From Pseudomonas sp. GM18 (GTDB lineage: Bacteria > Pseudomonadota > Gammaproteobacteria > Pseudomonadales > Pseudomonadaceae), in the NCBI RefSeq assembly GCF_000282195.1, contig NZ_AKJT01000007.1, positions 1 through 64,000 on the forward strand: a DNA stretch of 64,000 bases, given 5' to 3'. The notes below the pieces were generated by a model that saw nothing but the letters and a program-made list of their open reading frames with translations, ran no database searches and was not told the DNA's origin. Of the stretch, positions 33,496-42,332 are shown piece by piece; positions within the stretch are counted from its first letter, which is position 1; each line of letters opens with the position of its first letter. A program made the translations under genes and the position numbers.

Positions 33496-34238
33496 GCCTG
33501 CACCTCCCCGCTGTGATTGAGCAGTCGGCGGAGAAAGTCCTGTGTGCGCGGATGCGTCGGGGTACTGAGCACCTCCCCGGCCGGGCCTGACTCGACGATC
33601 TTGCCGCTGTGAAGAAAACATACCTTGTCGGCTACGTCTCGAGCGAAAGCCATCTCGTGTGTCACCACGATCATCGTCATGCCCTCATCAGCGAGTTTGC
33701 GCATCACCGCCAACACTTCGCCGACCAGCTCCGGGTCGAGCGCCGAGGTTGGTTCGTCGAAGAGAATCGCCTGAGGGTTCATCGCCAACGCTCTGGCAAT
33801 GGCGACACGTTGCTGCTGACCACCGGACAGTTCGTCCGGGTAGGCATTCATCCGATGGGACAAACCGACCTTTTCCATCAGCGCCTCAGCGTTCTTGCGA
33901 GCGGTCTGGGGGTTCTCCTTCTTTACGTAGATCGGCCCTTCCATGACATTTTCCAGGGCTGTGCGGTGCGGGAACAGATTGAAGCGCTGAAAGACCATCG
34001 CCACCCGGCTGCGAATGCCGTGAATGCTCCTGTTGTGGCGATCAACACGTTCACTGCTGACCAGGATGTCGCCCTGATCGTAACTTTCCAGGCCGTTGAT
34101 GCAGCGCAGCAACGTCGACTTCCCGGACCCCGAGGGGCCGATCAGGCAGACCACCTCGCCGTTTCGAACATGCAAGTCGATGCCTTCGAGGACCGCCACG
34201 CTGCCGTAACTCTTGTGAATGCCCTTGATCTCGATCAT
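33492..34238 (-). CDS. Polar amino acid ABC transporter ATP-binding protein
   Basis: A 248-residue GlnQ/HisP-type ATPase with Walker A GPSGSGKST (about 34-42), Q-loop VFQRFNLFPHRT, signature LSGGQQQRVAIARAL, Walker B ILFDEPTSALD and switch His in VVTHEMAFARD. All elements are intact. Its start overlaps the permease stop and its stop overlaps the oxidase start. It energises import of an amino acid or amine used by the FAD oxidase. Confidence 0.95.
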   Translation of the reverse strand: MIEIKGIHKSYGSVAVLEGIDLHVRNGEVVCLIGPSGSGKSTLLRCINGLESYDQGDILVSSERVDRHNRSIHGIRSRVAMVFQRFNLFPHRTALENVMEGPIYVKKENPQTARKNAEALMEKVGLSHRMNAYPDELSGGQQQRVAIARALAMNPQAILFDEPTSALDPELVGEVLAVMRKLADEGMTMIVVTHEMAFARDVADKVCFLHSGKIVESGPAGEVLSTPTHPRTQDFLRRLLNHSGEVQA

Positions 34239-34891
34239 GACGTTCTCCGGGTGCTGAAGCGTGCTTCCAGACGACGCAGCGCAAAGGACAGTGGCAGGCT
34301 CATCGCAAGGTAGAGCAATGCCACCAGGGTGTAGACCGTCATGTTCTCGAAGGTCGAGGAGGCGATCAGCTGACCCGCGCGCGTCATCTCGGCCACGGTG
34401 ATGGTCGATACCAGCGAGGAGTCCTTGAGCATCATGACCAGCGTATTGCCATAAGGCGGCAACGCAATGCGGAATGCCTGGGGCAACACCACCCGCCGCA
34501 TCACCATCGCACCGCGCATACCCAGGGATTCCGCGGCCTCGATCTGCCCTTGCTGAATGGCCTGGATACCGGCCCGAAAGTTCTCTGCCTGATACGCCGA
34601 ATACGCGATCCCCAGGCCAATGACACCGGCCTGCATCGCCGTCAGCTGGATGCCGAATTCGGGCAGGACGAAATAGATATAAAACAGCTGCACGATAATC
34701 GGCAGACCACGAATGATGTTCACCACGCTAATGGCGAACAAGGCGATCGTGCGTATTTTCGAGACCATCATCAGGGCGAACAGCAGCCCGATCAGCGAGC
34801 TGAGCACGAACGAGCCCGCCGTGACTTGAAGAGTGACCACCGCCCCCTTGAGCAGAATGGGGAGGAAGTCCAAAGCATTCTGGAGAATCAT
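34235..34891 (-). CDS. Polar amino acid ABC transporter permease
   Basis: A 218-residue HisM/GlnP-type permease with five hydrophobic helices. The coupling-loop EAA motif is in 'EAAESLGMRGAMVMRRVVLPQAFRIALP'; 'NIIRGLPIIVQLFYIYFVLP' precedes it. The ATG at 34891 is used; an in-frame GTG at 34903 is possible because neither has a clear ribosome site. A single permease suggests a homodimer. It lies between the binding protein and the ATPase. Confidence 0.93.
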   Translation of the reverse strand: MILQNALDFLPILLKGAVVTLQVTAGSFVLSSLIGLLFALMMVSKIRTIALFAISVVNIIRGLPIIVQLFYIYFVLPEFGIQLTAMQAGVIGLGIAYSAYQAENFRAGIQAIQQGQIEAAESLGMRGAMVMRRVVLPQAFRIALPPYGNTLVMMLKDSSLVSTITVAEMTRAGQLIASSTFENMTVYTLVALLYLAMSLPLSFALRRLEARFSTRRTS

Positions 34892-34951
34892 AAGGCTACC
34901 CACGAAACCAGGAGTGGAACGGCCCGTCGCGAAGGACGGGCGCCGAGACCG

Positions 34952-35710
34952 TCAGTTGAGTTTCCACTTCTCGATGATGTGTTCGAGCGAACCATCAGCC
35001 TTGATCGCAGCAATGCCTTTGTTGACCTGCGCAAGTGTTGCGCTGTCACCCTTGCGCACGATCAGGCAAACGTCACCCATCACCACTGGCTGATAGCTCT
35101 GTACCAGATGCACTTTATTCTGCGTGCCCTGAGCCAGTTGGTAGGCGACGATCGGGCGATCGGCAAAGCCTGCCTTGATACGGCCAAGCGCCAGGTCACG
35201 CATCAGGTCAGGAATCGAGTCATAACCACGCACTTCCTTGAAGACGCCACGCTTGTTCAACTCATCGATGAACACGGTGCCAACCTGGGCGCCTACCACT
35301 TCGCCGGCAAAGTCCTCCATCCGGGTGTAGGGCGTTTGATCGTCGACCCTGACGATCAGACCTTCGCCATAACTGAATACCGGATCGGAATACTGCACCA
35401 CCTTTTCCCGCGCCGGAGTCCTGAGCATCGCGGCGGAAATAATGTCGATCTTCTGCGAGGTCAGTGACGGAATCAGCGAAGCGAAGGTGGTCTGCTGGAT
35501 CTCCACCTCGAAGCCGCCCGCCTTGGCCACCGCCTGAGCGGCATCGACCATCATGCCCTGGATACTCTGGCTTTTGACGTCGAGAAAGGTGAAGGGAATA
35601 CCGGTTGCGGTTGCGCCGACCTTGTAGGCAGGCTCGGCGGTCGCATTGGCTGAAGCAATGCCGGTAGTGAGGGCACAAACGAACGCGAGTGCACGAAAAC
35701 GAGTAAGCAT
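34952..35710 (-). CDS. Polar amino acid ABC transporter substrate-binding protein
   Basis: A 252-residue type II (SBP_bac_3) binding protein. A signal peptide ends around 'ANATA|EPAYKV'. 'ISAAMLRTPAREKVVQYSDPVFSYGEGLIV' is the family signature loop that binds the amino acid carboxylate. The ATG at 35710 follows GGGAGA; a frame from 35890 adds 60 non-family residues. It is first in the operon binding protein-permease-ATPase-oxidase, divergent from an IclR regulator. Confidence 0.93.
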   Translation of the reverse strand: MLTRFRALAFVCALTTGIASANATAEPAYKVGATATGIPFTFLDVKSQSIQGMMVDAAQAVAKAGGFEVEIQQTTFASLIPSLTSQKIDIISAAMLRTPAREKVVQYSDPVFSYGEGLIVRVDDQTPYTRMEDFAGEVVGAQVGTVFIDELNKRGVFKEVRGYDSIPDLMRDLALGRIKAGFADRPIVAYQLAQGTQNKVHLVQSYQPVVMGDVCLIVRKGDSATLAQVNKGIAAIKADGSLEHIIEKWKLN

Positions 35711-35799
35711 GGCGTATCTCCCATTGGACGTTTTTATTGTCTTAAGTCCGGTATGGATTGCCCCAGTGGATGGCAGTGGGCTCAAAACAACTATAAACG

Positions 35800-35818
35800 C
35801 TTTACAAAAATCGTAAAG
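35800..35818. promoter_or_regulatory. Candidate IclR operator in divergent region
   Basis: CTTTAC and GTAAAG form a perfect 6-bp inverted repeat with a 7-nt spacer, 55 bp before the IclR gene and 90 bp before the binding-protein gene. A further AT-rich symmetric stretch (ATATCGAATATCGATAT, about 35829-35845) follows. IclR proteins bind palindromes of this size. Confidence 0.4.
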
Positions 35819-35872
35819 AGATTTATTAATATCGAATATCGATATGTAAGAAGCAAAACAAAAGGATCTGCC

Positions 35873-36649
35873 ATGAGCGATAACACTCATCCCCTGTTCA
35901 ATCAGTCATTGGAAAAAGGCCTGGCGGTGCTGCGGGCCTTCAACGCATCCCGGCGCACGATGAATCTGGCGGATATCGCGCAAGCGGCAGAGATCAACAA
36001 AAGCTCCGCGCAACGCATGATCCACACCCTGGAGGAGCTCGGTTATGTGCGCAAACATCCGCAGACCAAACGCTTCCAGCTGACCCCGAAGGTCATGGAG
36101 ATCGGCTACAACTACCTGGCCGCGGACACGCTGGTTGACGTGGCCAACCCGTTCCTTGCCGAGCTGGCGCAGGCCACCGGGGAAACGACCAACCTGACCG
36201 AGCCCGATGGGCTGGACATGGTTTATGTTGCACGGTTCGTAGCACCAAAATTCATCCCCATCCACATGCCCATCGGCAGCCGCATACCGATGTACTGCAC
36301 CGGCTCCGGGCGGGCTTATCTCAGTGCTCTGCCAGACAACGAACCCCTCGCGGCACTGGAGGCCAGCGAGCGCAAACAGCACACCCAGTACACCCTGACC
36401 GCGATAGACGACATCCTCGAACAAATCGAGGCCACGCGGCGCAAGGGGTACGCCATCAATAAAGAGGAACTGTTTCTCGGCGATATGACGATCGCCTCCC
36501 CTATCATTGGCAGCCAAGGCCTGCCGGTCGCCGCGGTGCATGTAGTGGTGCCGACCAGTCGCTGGACCATGGAGGAAGCCGAGCGCAAACTGGCCCCCGC
36601 AGTGATCGAATGCGCACGCGCGATACGGACCTCGATAAGGACCCTCTAG
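35873..36649 (+). CDS. IclR-family transcriptional regulator (PcaR/PobR-like layout)
   Basis: A 258-residue IclR regulator with N-terminal 'QSLEKGLAVLRAFNASRRTMNLADIAQAAEINKSSAQRMIHTLEELG', the classical winged HTH, and the effector domain with 'GYAINKEELFLGDMTIASPI'. The ATG at 35873 follows AAGGAT; earlier in-frame codons lack a site. It is divergent from the amino acid ABC/FAD oxidase operon, its most likely target, with a palindrome between. Confidence 0.92.
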   Translation: MSDNTHPLFNQSLEKGLAVLRAFNASRRTMNLADIAQAAEINKSSAQRMIHTLEELGYVRKHPQTKRFQLTPKVMEIGYNYLAADTLVDVANPFLAELAQATGETTNLTEPDGLDMVYVARFVAPKFIPIHMPIGSRIPMYCTGSGRAYLSALPDNEPLAALEASERKQHTQYTLTAIDDILEQIEATRRKGYAINKEELFLGDMTIASPIIGSQGLPVAAVHVVVPTSRWTMEEAERKLAPAVIECARAIRTSIRTL

Positions 36650-36738
36650 CCGGCCCTCTCTTCGCGCGCAGCCCGGCAGAATCTCCTGTGCAATCAACGC
36701 CCTCCTGAGAACCTTATTCAGGACGGGGCACAGGAACG

Positions 36739-36764
36739 AAAAAAGAGGCAAAAGCCTCTTTTTT
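36739..36764. terminator. Terminator after the IclR gene
   Basis: An 11-bp stem (AAAAAAGAGGC / GCCTCTTTTTT) with an AAAA loop gives an intrinsic terminator that works on either strand. It separates the IclR gene from the GNAT gene. Confidence 0.85.
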
Positions 36765-36811
36765 CAATGCAGACAACAAAATAACGCGCAAATCATGGAG
36801 AGTTTCTCATC

Positions 36812-37294
36812 ATGGACGAAGCCATTACTTACCGAACCGCAACGGTAGAAGACGCATTGAGCATGTGTGAGTTGGGACAACTGCTTAACACGGTGCACCA
36901 CGCTGCCCGTCCCGATATCTACGCAGCTGCCACCCAAGACTTTTCGCGCGACCTTCCTCATTGGTCAGGTCTTTTCGAGAAACCGGGTCATGTTGTATTT
37001 ATCGCAAATGTCGGTCACCAGGCTGCGGCGTTCATTACCGCCAGCCTGTCGGCAAGCTCCGGGCCGCTGATGCAACCGCTGAATGTTGTTCGTATCGGAT
37101 CGGTATGTGTAGCCGAGCAATTTTGGGGAAAAGGTATTGGACGCAGGCTTATTCAACTTGTTAAAAACTGGGCAATCGAAAATGACGCCCAGGACTTGAG
37201 GTTGTCTGTCTGGCCGTTCAATGCGCGTGCCGCGCGCATGTACACAGAGTTCGGGTTTGAAACTCGTGCCTTCGAGATGGGAATGCGTTTGTAA
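36812..37294 (+). CDS. GNAT-family N-acetyltransferase
   Basis: A 160-residue GNAT protein. Motif A is 'SVCVAEQFWGKGIGRRLIQLV', with the Q/R-x-x-G-x-G/A acetyl-CoA pyrophosphate loop as WGKGIGRR, and 'NARAARMYTEFGFE' is motif B. The N-terminal 'ITYRTATVEDALSMCELG' is the first strand-helix. The acceptor is unknown. It stands alone between terminators and a convergent gene; GGAGAG precedes the ATG. The flanking sequence appears somewhat lower in GC than its neighbours. Confidence 0.9.
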   Translation: MDEAITYRTATVEDALSMCELGQLLNTVHHAARPDIYAAATQDFSRDLPHWSGLFEKPGHVVFIANVGHQAAAFITASLSASSGPLMQPLNVVRIGSVCVAEQFWGKGIGRRLIQLVKNWAIENDAQDLRLSVWPFNARAARMYTEFGFETRAFEMGMRL

Positions 37295-37417
37295 AGGTGA
37301 AAAGAGGTTCGAACCATTCCTGCACGATAAATCGTGACAGACAACTATCGGCCATCAAGCGCCTTTTGAACTTCCCCACCTGAGGAGTGCATCAACGTAA
37401 CGCGAGCCCCCCAAGCG

Positions 37418-38167
37418 CTAAGCGCTGAGCTGCTTGAGCCAGTCCAGGCTCGCAACGGTAGTGTCGCAAGGACGGTATTCACACCCGATCCATCCCGGGT
37501 AACCATACTGTTCCAGCGCCGCGAACAAGGCAGCAAAGTTGATGCTGCCCGTTCCCGGTTCGTGACGGCCCGGGCAGTCCGCAATTTGCACATGGACGGT
37601 TCGATTATAAAATCGAGCCAGAACACCTGCTGCGTCTCCGGTCAAAAGCTGGGCATGGTAAAGATCGAGAATCAGCCCAATACTCGGGAAGGTCTCCAGC
37701 ACCTGTTGCGCCTTACTGAAGTCAGACATGTAGTAGCCCGGCATTTCCTTCGAACTGATCACTTCGATCAGGGGCCGCAACCCCTGATCTTCGAAGTATT
37801 TGACTGCATATTCCAGGTTGCTCCCGAAGCTGAGTGCAGCCTCACCCTGCGTCGTAATTCCAGACATGATGTGGACATCCGAACAAGCCAGCACCTTTGC
37901 ATAACGGGCGGCCTGGACCAAACCAGCACGAAACTCTTCTTCCTTGCCTTGCAGGGCAGCAATGCCTTTGGTGACACCCGCCGGTGCGGCGAACTGAATC
38001 AGAGGAAGCGCGTATTGAGCCAAGTGGTCGGCCAGGAGACTGGCGTCGAACTCATAGGGCGACGGAAACTCCACCGCCCGAAATCCAGCGGCAGCGGCAG
38101 CTTCGATGCGTTGCAGAAAAGGCAATTCGTTGAATTGAAAACCGAGATGAGCATTGAACTTGAGCAT
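37418..38167 (-). CDS. Hydroxypyruvate isomerase-family TIM-barrel protein
   Basis: A 249-residue AP-endonuclease-2-type TIM barrel of the Hyi/OtnI family. 'AHLGFQFNELPFLQRIEAAAAAGFRAVEFPSPYEFD' is the N-terminal family pattern, 'PLIEVISSKEMPGYYMSD' and 'GLILDLYHAQLLTGD' carry the metal-binding Glu, Asp and His residues, and 'HVQIADCPGRHEPGTGSINF' is diagnostic. Such enzymes isomerise hydroxypyruvate or 2-oxo-tetronate. No glyoxylate carboligase or tartronate reductase lies nearby. The ATG at 38167 is the family start. It is divergent from a LysR regulator. Confidence 0.88.
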   Translation of the reverse strand: MLKFNAHLGFQFNELPFLQRIEAAAAAGFRAVEFPSPYEFDASLLADHLAQYALPLIQFAAPAGVTKGIAALQGKEEEFRAGLVQAARYAKVLACSDVHIMSGITTQGEAALSFGSNLEYAVKYFEDQGLRPLIEVISSKEMPGYYMSDFSKAQQVLETFPSIGLILDLYHAQLLTGDAAGVLARFYNRTVHVQIADCPGRHEPGTGSINFAALFAALEQYGYPGWIGCEYRPCDTTVASLDWLKQLSA

Positions 38168-38343
38168 TGGGCAAACATCCATCCTGGAAAGAAATGAAAT
38201 CATCAGCCTGGAACATCCTTCGCCGAAAAGCGCCACCGCCAGCGTTAAAGCGATAGCCAGCGGGTTATGACGCTCTCAAGAAGGCGGCAGTGAAGTAATT
38301 GCGCGCATGCTAGCGAGCCATCACCATCACGAAAAATATTATG

Positions 38344-38364
38344 TTGTGATGATTCTCATCACAA
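38344..38364. promoter_or_regulatory. Palindromic LysR-type operator candidate
   Basis: TTGTGATGA (38344-38352) and TCATCACAA (38356-38364) are perfect 9-bp arms around TTC, ending 29 bp before the LysR gene start region. The position suits autoregulation and control of the divergent isomerase gene. Confidence 0.6.
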
Positions 38365-38402
38365 ATTGTTATTCTCTGGTTTTCGATCCGAGTATGTCCG
38401 GC

Positions 38403-39293
38403 ATGAATCTCAAAGCCCTGAAGTGCTGCGTAGAAGTTGCGCGGCAAGGCAGCTTCACCAAAGCCGCTCAAAGCCTGCATATCGCCCAGCCAGCGTTGAG
38501 TATGGCCGTCACTCGCCTGGAGGAAGAACTGGGCGTTACGCTCTTCAACCGCGCGGCACGGCAAATCACCGTTACGGCTGAAGGACAAGTCTTTCTTGCG
38601 CGCGTGGAAGTCGCCTTGCTGGAACTGGACATGGCGCGTCAGGAACTACGGGATATGGCGCAGTTGCACAGCGGTGAAATTCGGCTGGGTGTGCCGCCGA
38701 TGTTCGGGATCAATTACATTCCGCAGGTGCTCAACGCCTTTGGTAAGAAGTATCCCGGCATCGAGATGACGGTGATCGAAGGCAGCGCGGATGACATCAG
38801 CCAGCGCCTGGAAAACCGTGAAATCGACGTCGCGCTGCTGGAGTCCCGCCGAGTCGAAAGTGGATGGGGCTCAGTGCTGCTAGGGACGGACGAGATGGTG
38901 CTCTGCATGAACGAAAACCATCCACTTGCGGGCAAAGCCTTTATCGAAGCCCGACAATTGCAGGATGAGCATATGGTGCTGTTTGATCAAACATTCCTGC
39001 AACGCCATCTGTTCGACGCCTTCTGCGAGGCTTCCGGTACCCGCTACCGAATCGCGCTGCAAAGCAATTTCGTCTCCCTGGTCATCAAGGCAACGCTGGA
39101 TGGCATGGGCATTTCGACACTGCTGCGTTCCGTTCAAGAGTGCGAGCCTGGTATTTTGGGTGTTCCGTTCAAACCGGCGCAGACCATGAGTTTCAGCTTG
39201 TGCTGGCGAGCGAACGAATACTTGTCGGTTGCCAACAAGCAGTTCGTTGAGTTTGCTCAAACGGCTGGTTTCTTCAGTCAAACACAGGGCTAA
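38403..39293 (+). CDS. LysR-family transcriptional regulator
   Basis: A 296-residue LysR regulator. The N-terminal HTH is 'GSFTKAAQSLHIAQPALSMAVTRLEEELG' and a type 2 periplasmic-like effector domain follows. The ATG at 38403 gives the canonical start MNLKALKCCVEV; the ATG at 38394 would add Met-Ser-Gly. Neither has a strong ribosome site. It is divergent from the hydroxypyruvate isomerase-family gene with a palindrome between, so it probably controls that gene. It could also act on the chr genes downstream, but there is a gap of 159 bp. Confidence 0.9.
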   Translation: MNLKALKCCVEVARQGSFTKAAQSLHIAQPALSMAVTRLEEELGVTLFNRAARQITVTAEGQVFLARVEVALLELDMARQELRDMAQLHSGEIRLGVPPMFGINYIPQVLNAFGKKYPGIEMTVIEGSADDISQRLENREIDVALLESRRVESGWGSVLLGTDEMVLCMNENHPLAGKAFIEARQLQDEHMVLFDQTFLQRHLFDAFCEASGTRYRIALQSNFVSLVIKATLDGMGISTLLRSVQECEPGILGVPFKPAQTMSFSLCWRANEYLSVANKQFVEFAQTAGFFSQTQG

Positions 39294-39452
39294 ACCGAAT
39301 CGGGTTTTCCGGGGAGACCCGCCACCGACTGCTGCCCCTGCTTCCCCCCGACTCCAGCTAACTCCCAAGAATTGCGTTATCAAGCGGGGCTTTTCGACCG
39401 TCCGAATTAGCGCTATTGTTATATTTACTACAAAATAAATAGCGAACTCTAC

Positions 39453-40397
39453 ATGGAAAATTGGCTCGCATTGATTCTTGGCTTACCCACAGCGAATGCC
39501 ACCGAGCGCATGCGCGCCTGGCGTGCCCTAAAAGCTTCCGGGGCTGCGGTTTTGCGTGATGGTGCCTACCTGCTGCCGGATACCAGTGCCTGTCGTGAGG
39601 CGCTAGCCTCAGTTGAGCGGGACATTCTGGCCATCAATGGAACCGCCTATGTCTTGCCTGTGGTAGATCCAAACGGTGAACGGTTTATAGGGTTGTTCGA
39701 CCGCAGCGAGGACTACAACAAGCTTCGCGCTGACATCGAAGAGTGCCGGGGACAACTCACGACCGAAAATGCGCTGTCCACCACCAAGCAGATTCGCAAG
39801 CTGCGCAAAGGCTACGAGCAACTGAGCAGCATCGATTACTTTCCAGGCAAGCCGAAGCAGCAGATTGACGCAGCATTGCAGGAGCTTGAGACCGCAGTCA
39901 GCCGAGCGCTGTCTGCGGATGAGCCACACAGCTGCAACCAACCAATAACGGCACTCAATCGTGCTGACTATCAGGGTCGTGTTTGGGCAACTCGCAAACG
40001 CCCTTGGGTTGATCGCTTGGCTTGTGCCTGGTTGATCCGCCGTTTCATTGCCCCCAACGCTCAGATCCTCTGGCTGGACACTCCGCAGGAATGTCCCGCT
40101 GATGCGCTGGGCTTCGATTTCGACGAGGCGACTTTCAGTCACGTGGGCAACCGGGTGACTTTCGAAACTTTGCAAGCCAGCTTTGAACTTCAAGAGCCCG
40201 GCCTAAACCGTATCGCGGCGTTGGTGCATTACCTCGATGTTGGAGGTATTCAGCCGGTTGAGGCTGCCGGTGTTGAGCGTGTGCTGGCAGGACTGCGCGA
40301 AACCATTACCCACGACGACCATTTGCTGGCTGCTGCGAGCGCTATTTTCGACGGCCTGCTCGCCGGGTTTGTGAAAGAGGAACACCCCAATGAGTAA
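39453..40397 (+). CDS. chrB: Chromate-sensing/resistance protein ChrB
   Basis: A 314-residue ChrB. The N-terminal half ('LALILGLPTANATERMRAWRALKASGAAVLRDGAYLLP') is the regulatory domain. The C-terminal ChrB_C domain begins at 'WATRKRPWVDRLACAWLIRRFIAP' and includes 'DDHLLAAASAIFDGLLA'. ChrB proteins act as chromate-dependent regulators of chrA and may also contribute to reduction. The start overlaps an inverted repeat upstream (CGCTATT 39411-39417, AATAGCG 39438-39444). The stop overlaps chrA by eight bases. Confidence 0.93.
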   Translation: MENWLALILGLPTANATERMRAWRALKASGAAVLRDGAYLLPDTSACREALASVERDILAINGTAYVLPVVDPNGERFIGLFDRSEDYNKLRADIEECRGQLTTENALSTTKQIRKLRKGYEQLSSIDYFPGKPKQQIDAALQELETAVSRALSADEPHSCNQPITALNRADYQGRVWATRKRPWVDRLACAWLIRRFIAPNAQILWLDTPQECPADALGFDFDEATFSHVGNRVTFETLQASFELQEPGLNRIAALVHYLDVGGIQPVEAAGVERVLAGLRETITHDDHLLAAASAIFDGLLAGFVKEEHPNE

Positions 40398-41748
40398 GGT
40401 TTTGCCACCAATGGTTGAAAAAGAGCTGTCGAGGCCGGAGGCGATCAGTCTTCGTGAGGCGTTCTGGTTCTGGTTGAAACTCGGCTTCATCAGTTTCGGC
40501 GGGCCTGCGGGACAGATCTCGATCATGCACCAGGAATTGGTAGAGCGGCGGCGCTGGATATCCGAGCGCAGATTCCTGCATGCCCTCAACTACTGCATGT
40601 TGCTGCCTGGGCCAGAGGCTCAGCAGCTGGCGACCTACATCGGTTGGCTGATGCATCGAACCTGGGGAGGAGTGATTGCCGGGGGGCTGTTTGTACTCCC
40701 CTCACTGTTCATCCTGATCGTACTGTCCTGGCTTTACATCGCGTTCGGTGAAGTCCCCGTGGTGGCGGGTCTCTTCTATGGCATCAAGCCCGCCGTGACG
40801 GCCATTGTGGTGCAGGCGGCCCACCGGATCGGCTCACGTGCATTGAAGAACAATTGGCTGTGGGCGATAGCGGCGGCGTCATTTACCGCCATCTTCGCGT
40901 TCAACGTGCCGTTCCCGTTGATCGTTCTGGGTGCCGCCTTGATCGGTTATGTCGGTGGACGCCTGGCTCCGGAGAAGTTCAGAGCCGGGGGCCATAGCGC
41001 CGCCAAAAAGTCCTTCGGCCCGGCTTTGATCGATGATGACACCCCGTCCCCCGAGCATGCCCGGTTCAGCTGGTCGAAACTGACGCTGCTGGCACTCATC
41101 GGCGCCGCGCTATGGGCAATGCCGATGGGGATCCTGACCACCCTCTTTGGCTGGCACGGCACCCTGACCCAGATGGCCTGGTTCTTCACCAAGGCGGCGT
41201 TGTTGACCTTTGGTGGGGCCTACGCGGTACTCCCCTATGTCTACCAGGGCGCGGTCGGTCACTATGGCTGGCTGACCCCGACACAGATGATCGACGGGCT
41301 GGCTCTGGGGGAAACCACCCCGGGACCGCTGATCATGGTGGTAGCCTTCGTCGGTTTTGTCGGCGCCTACGTCTCGCAAGTGTTCGGGGCCGATCAGGTA
41401 TTTCTGGCTGGGGCCGTCGCCGCCTCTCTGGTGACCTGGTTCACCTTCCTGCCTTCGTTCCTGTTCATCCTCGCGGGTGGCCCGCTGGTGGAGTCGACCC
41501 ACAACGAACTCAAGTTCACGGCACCACTGACCGCGATTACAGCGGCGGTGGTTGGAGTGATCCTCAATCTGGCGTGTTTCTTTGGCTACCACGTGCTGTG
41601 GCCAAAGGGCTTCAGCGGTAACCTCGACTGGCCCTCTGCACTCATCGCCATTGCAGCGGCGATTGCCTTGTTCCGCTTCAAACGGGGCGTCATTCAGGTG
41701 CTGATGGCCTGCGCCCTCGTCGGCTTGGCCGTGCATCTGTTGCGGTAA
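40390..41748 (+). CDS. chrA: Chromate efflux transporter ChrA
   Basis: A 452-residue long-chain (two-domain) CHR transporter. Each half carries its own motif: 'FWFWLKLGFISFGGPAGQISIMHQELVERRRWI' and 'GPEAQQLATYIGWLMH' in the first, 'FFTKAALLTFGGAYAVLPYVYQGAV' and 'LALGETTPGPLIMVVAFVGFVGAY' in the second. It should export chromate across the inner membrane using the proton gradient; sulfate-like oxyanion exchange is a known side view. Overlap with chrB shows co-translation. Confidence 0.95.
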   Translation: MSKVLPPMVEKELSRPEAISLREAFWFWLKLGFISFGGPAGQISIMHQELVERRRWISERRFLHALNYCMLLPGPEAQQLATYIGWLMHRTWGGVIAGGLFVLPSLFILIVLSWLYIAFGEVPVVAGLFYGIKPAVTAIVVQAAHRIGSRALKNNWLWAIAAASFTAIFAFNVPFPLIVLGAALIGYVGGRLAPEKFRAGGHSAAKKSFGPALIDDDTPSPEHARFSWSKLTLLALIGAALWAMPMGILTTLFGWHGTLTQMAWFFTKAALLTFGGAYAVLPYVYQGAVGHYGWLTPTQMIDGLALGETTPGPLIMVVAFVGFVGAYVSQVFGADQVFLAGAVAASLVTWFTFLPSFLFILAGGPLVESTHNELKFTAPLTAITAAVVGVILNLACFFGYHVLWPKGFSGNLDWPSALIAIAAAIALFRFKRGVIQVLMACALVGLAVHLLR

Positions 41749-41834
41749 AAGCACGAGTCAGTCAGGTAACAGTCTTTGGCGGGCACCGGGCCCGCCACAT
41801 CACCCAGCCTACAGAGCTAGGCAGGAGGTGTTCC

Positions 41835-42287
41835 ATGAGGTGGATTACCCGTGAACGACCCAAGATTGACCGCATTGCCTGTCCCTGGCTGATCACTCGT
41901 TTTATCGATCCCCAGCCCGAGTTTTTATACGTGCCCAGCGGAGATGTACTGCGGATTGCAGCCGAGACAGACGCAGCGCCCTACGATATTCCCGGCGTCG
42001 AGCTGACGCATGAGGGCGAGCTGTGCAGCTTCGACGCGTTTCTGAAGAAGTACCAGCTCAGTGAGCCCGCCTTGCAGCAGCTGGCCAAGATCGTACGCGG
42101 CGCAGATACCTCGCGCCTGGACCTGACGCCGCAATCAGCGGGGTTGTACGCAATCTCGTTGGGACTGTCGCAGCGTTTTACCGATGACCATGAAATGCTC
42201 GCGCACGGTCTGATTATGTATGACGCACTCTATGCCTGGTGCAAGGAATGCCAAGGTGAATCGCATAACTGGCCTCCGCAGATGTGA
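41835..42287 (+). CDS. Stand-alone ChrB C-terminal domain protein
   Basis: A 150-residue protein that consists only of the ChrB_C domain. 'RERPKIDRIACPWLITRFIDPQPEFLYVP' aligns with 'RKRPWVDRLACAWLIRRFIAPNAQILWLD' of ChrB, and 'FTDDHEMLAHGLIMYDALYAWCKEC' with its C-terminal helix. The conserved Asp-Arg-x-Ala-Cys-x-Trp-Leu-Ile core is kept. It follows chrA by 86 bp with its own AGGAGGTG site and a terminator behind it. It may be a chromate-binding or enzymatic partner without the regulatory half. Confidence 0.9.
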   Translation: MRWITRERPKIDRIACPWLITRFIDPQPEFLYVPSGDVLRIAAETDAAPYDIPGVELTHEGELCSFDAFLKKYQLSEPALQQLAKIVRGADTSRLDLTPQSAGLYAISLGLSQRFTDDHEMLAHGLIMYDALYAWCKECQGESHNWPPQM

Positions 42288-42305
42288 AGAGGTCCGTTTG
42301 CGCAG

Positions 42306-42332
42306 AAGCCCAGACCAGAGCTGGGCTTTTTT
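42306..42332 (+). terminator. Terminator of the chr cluster
   Basis: An 8-bp stem AAGCCCAG / CTGGGCTT with a 7-nt loop is followed by a short T run, 19 bp after the last chr stop. The rest of the 312-bp gap to aer is AT-rich and contains only the promoter given next. Confidence 0.85.

Noticed and set aside
38345..38363. CRP/Vfr site (TGTGA ... TCACA) before the LysR gene.
   Set aside because: The half-sites are separated by nine bases, whereas CRP needs six. A LysR-type palindrome fits better.
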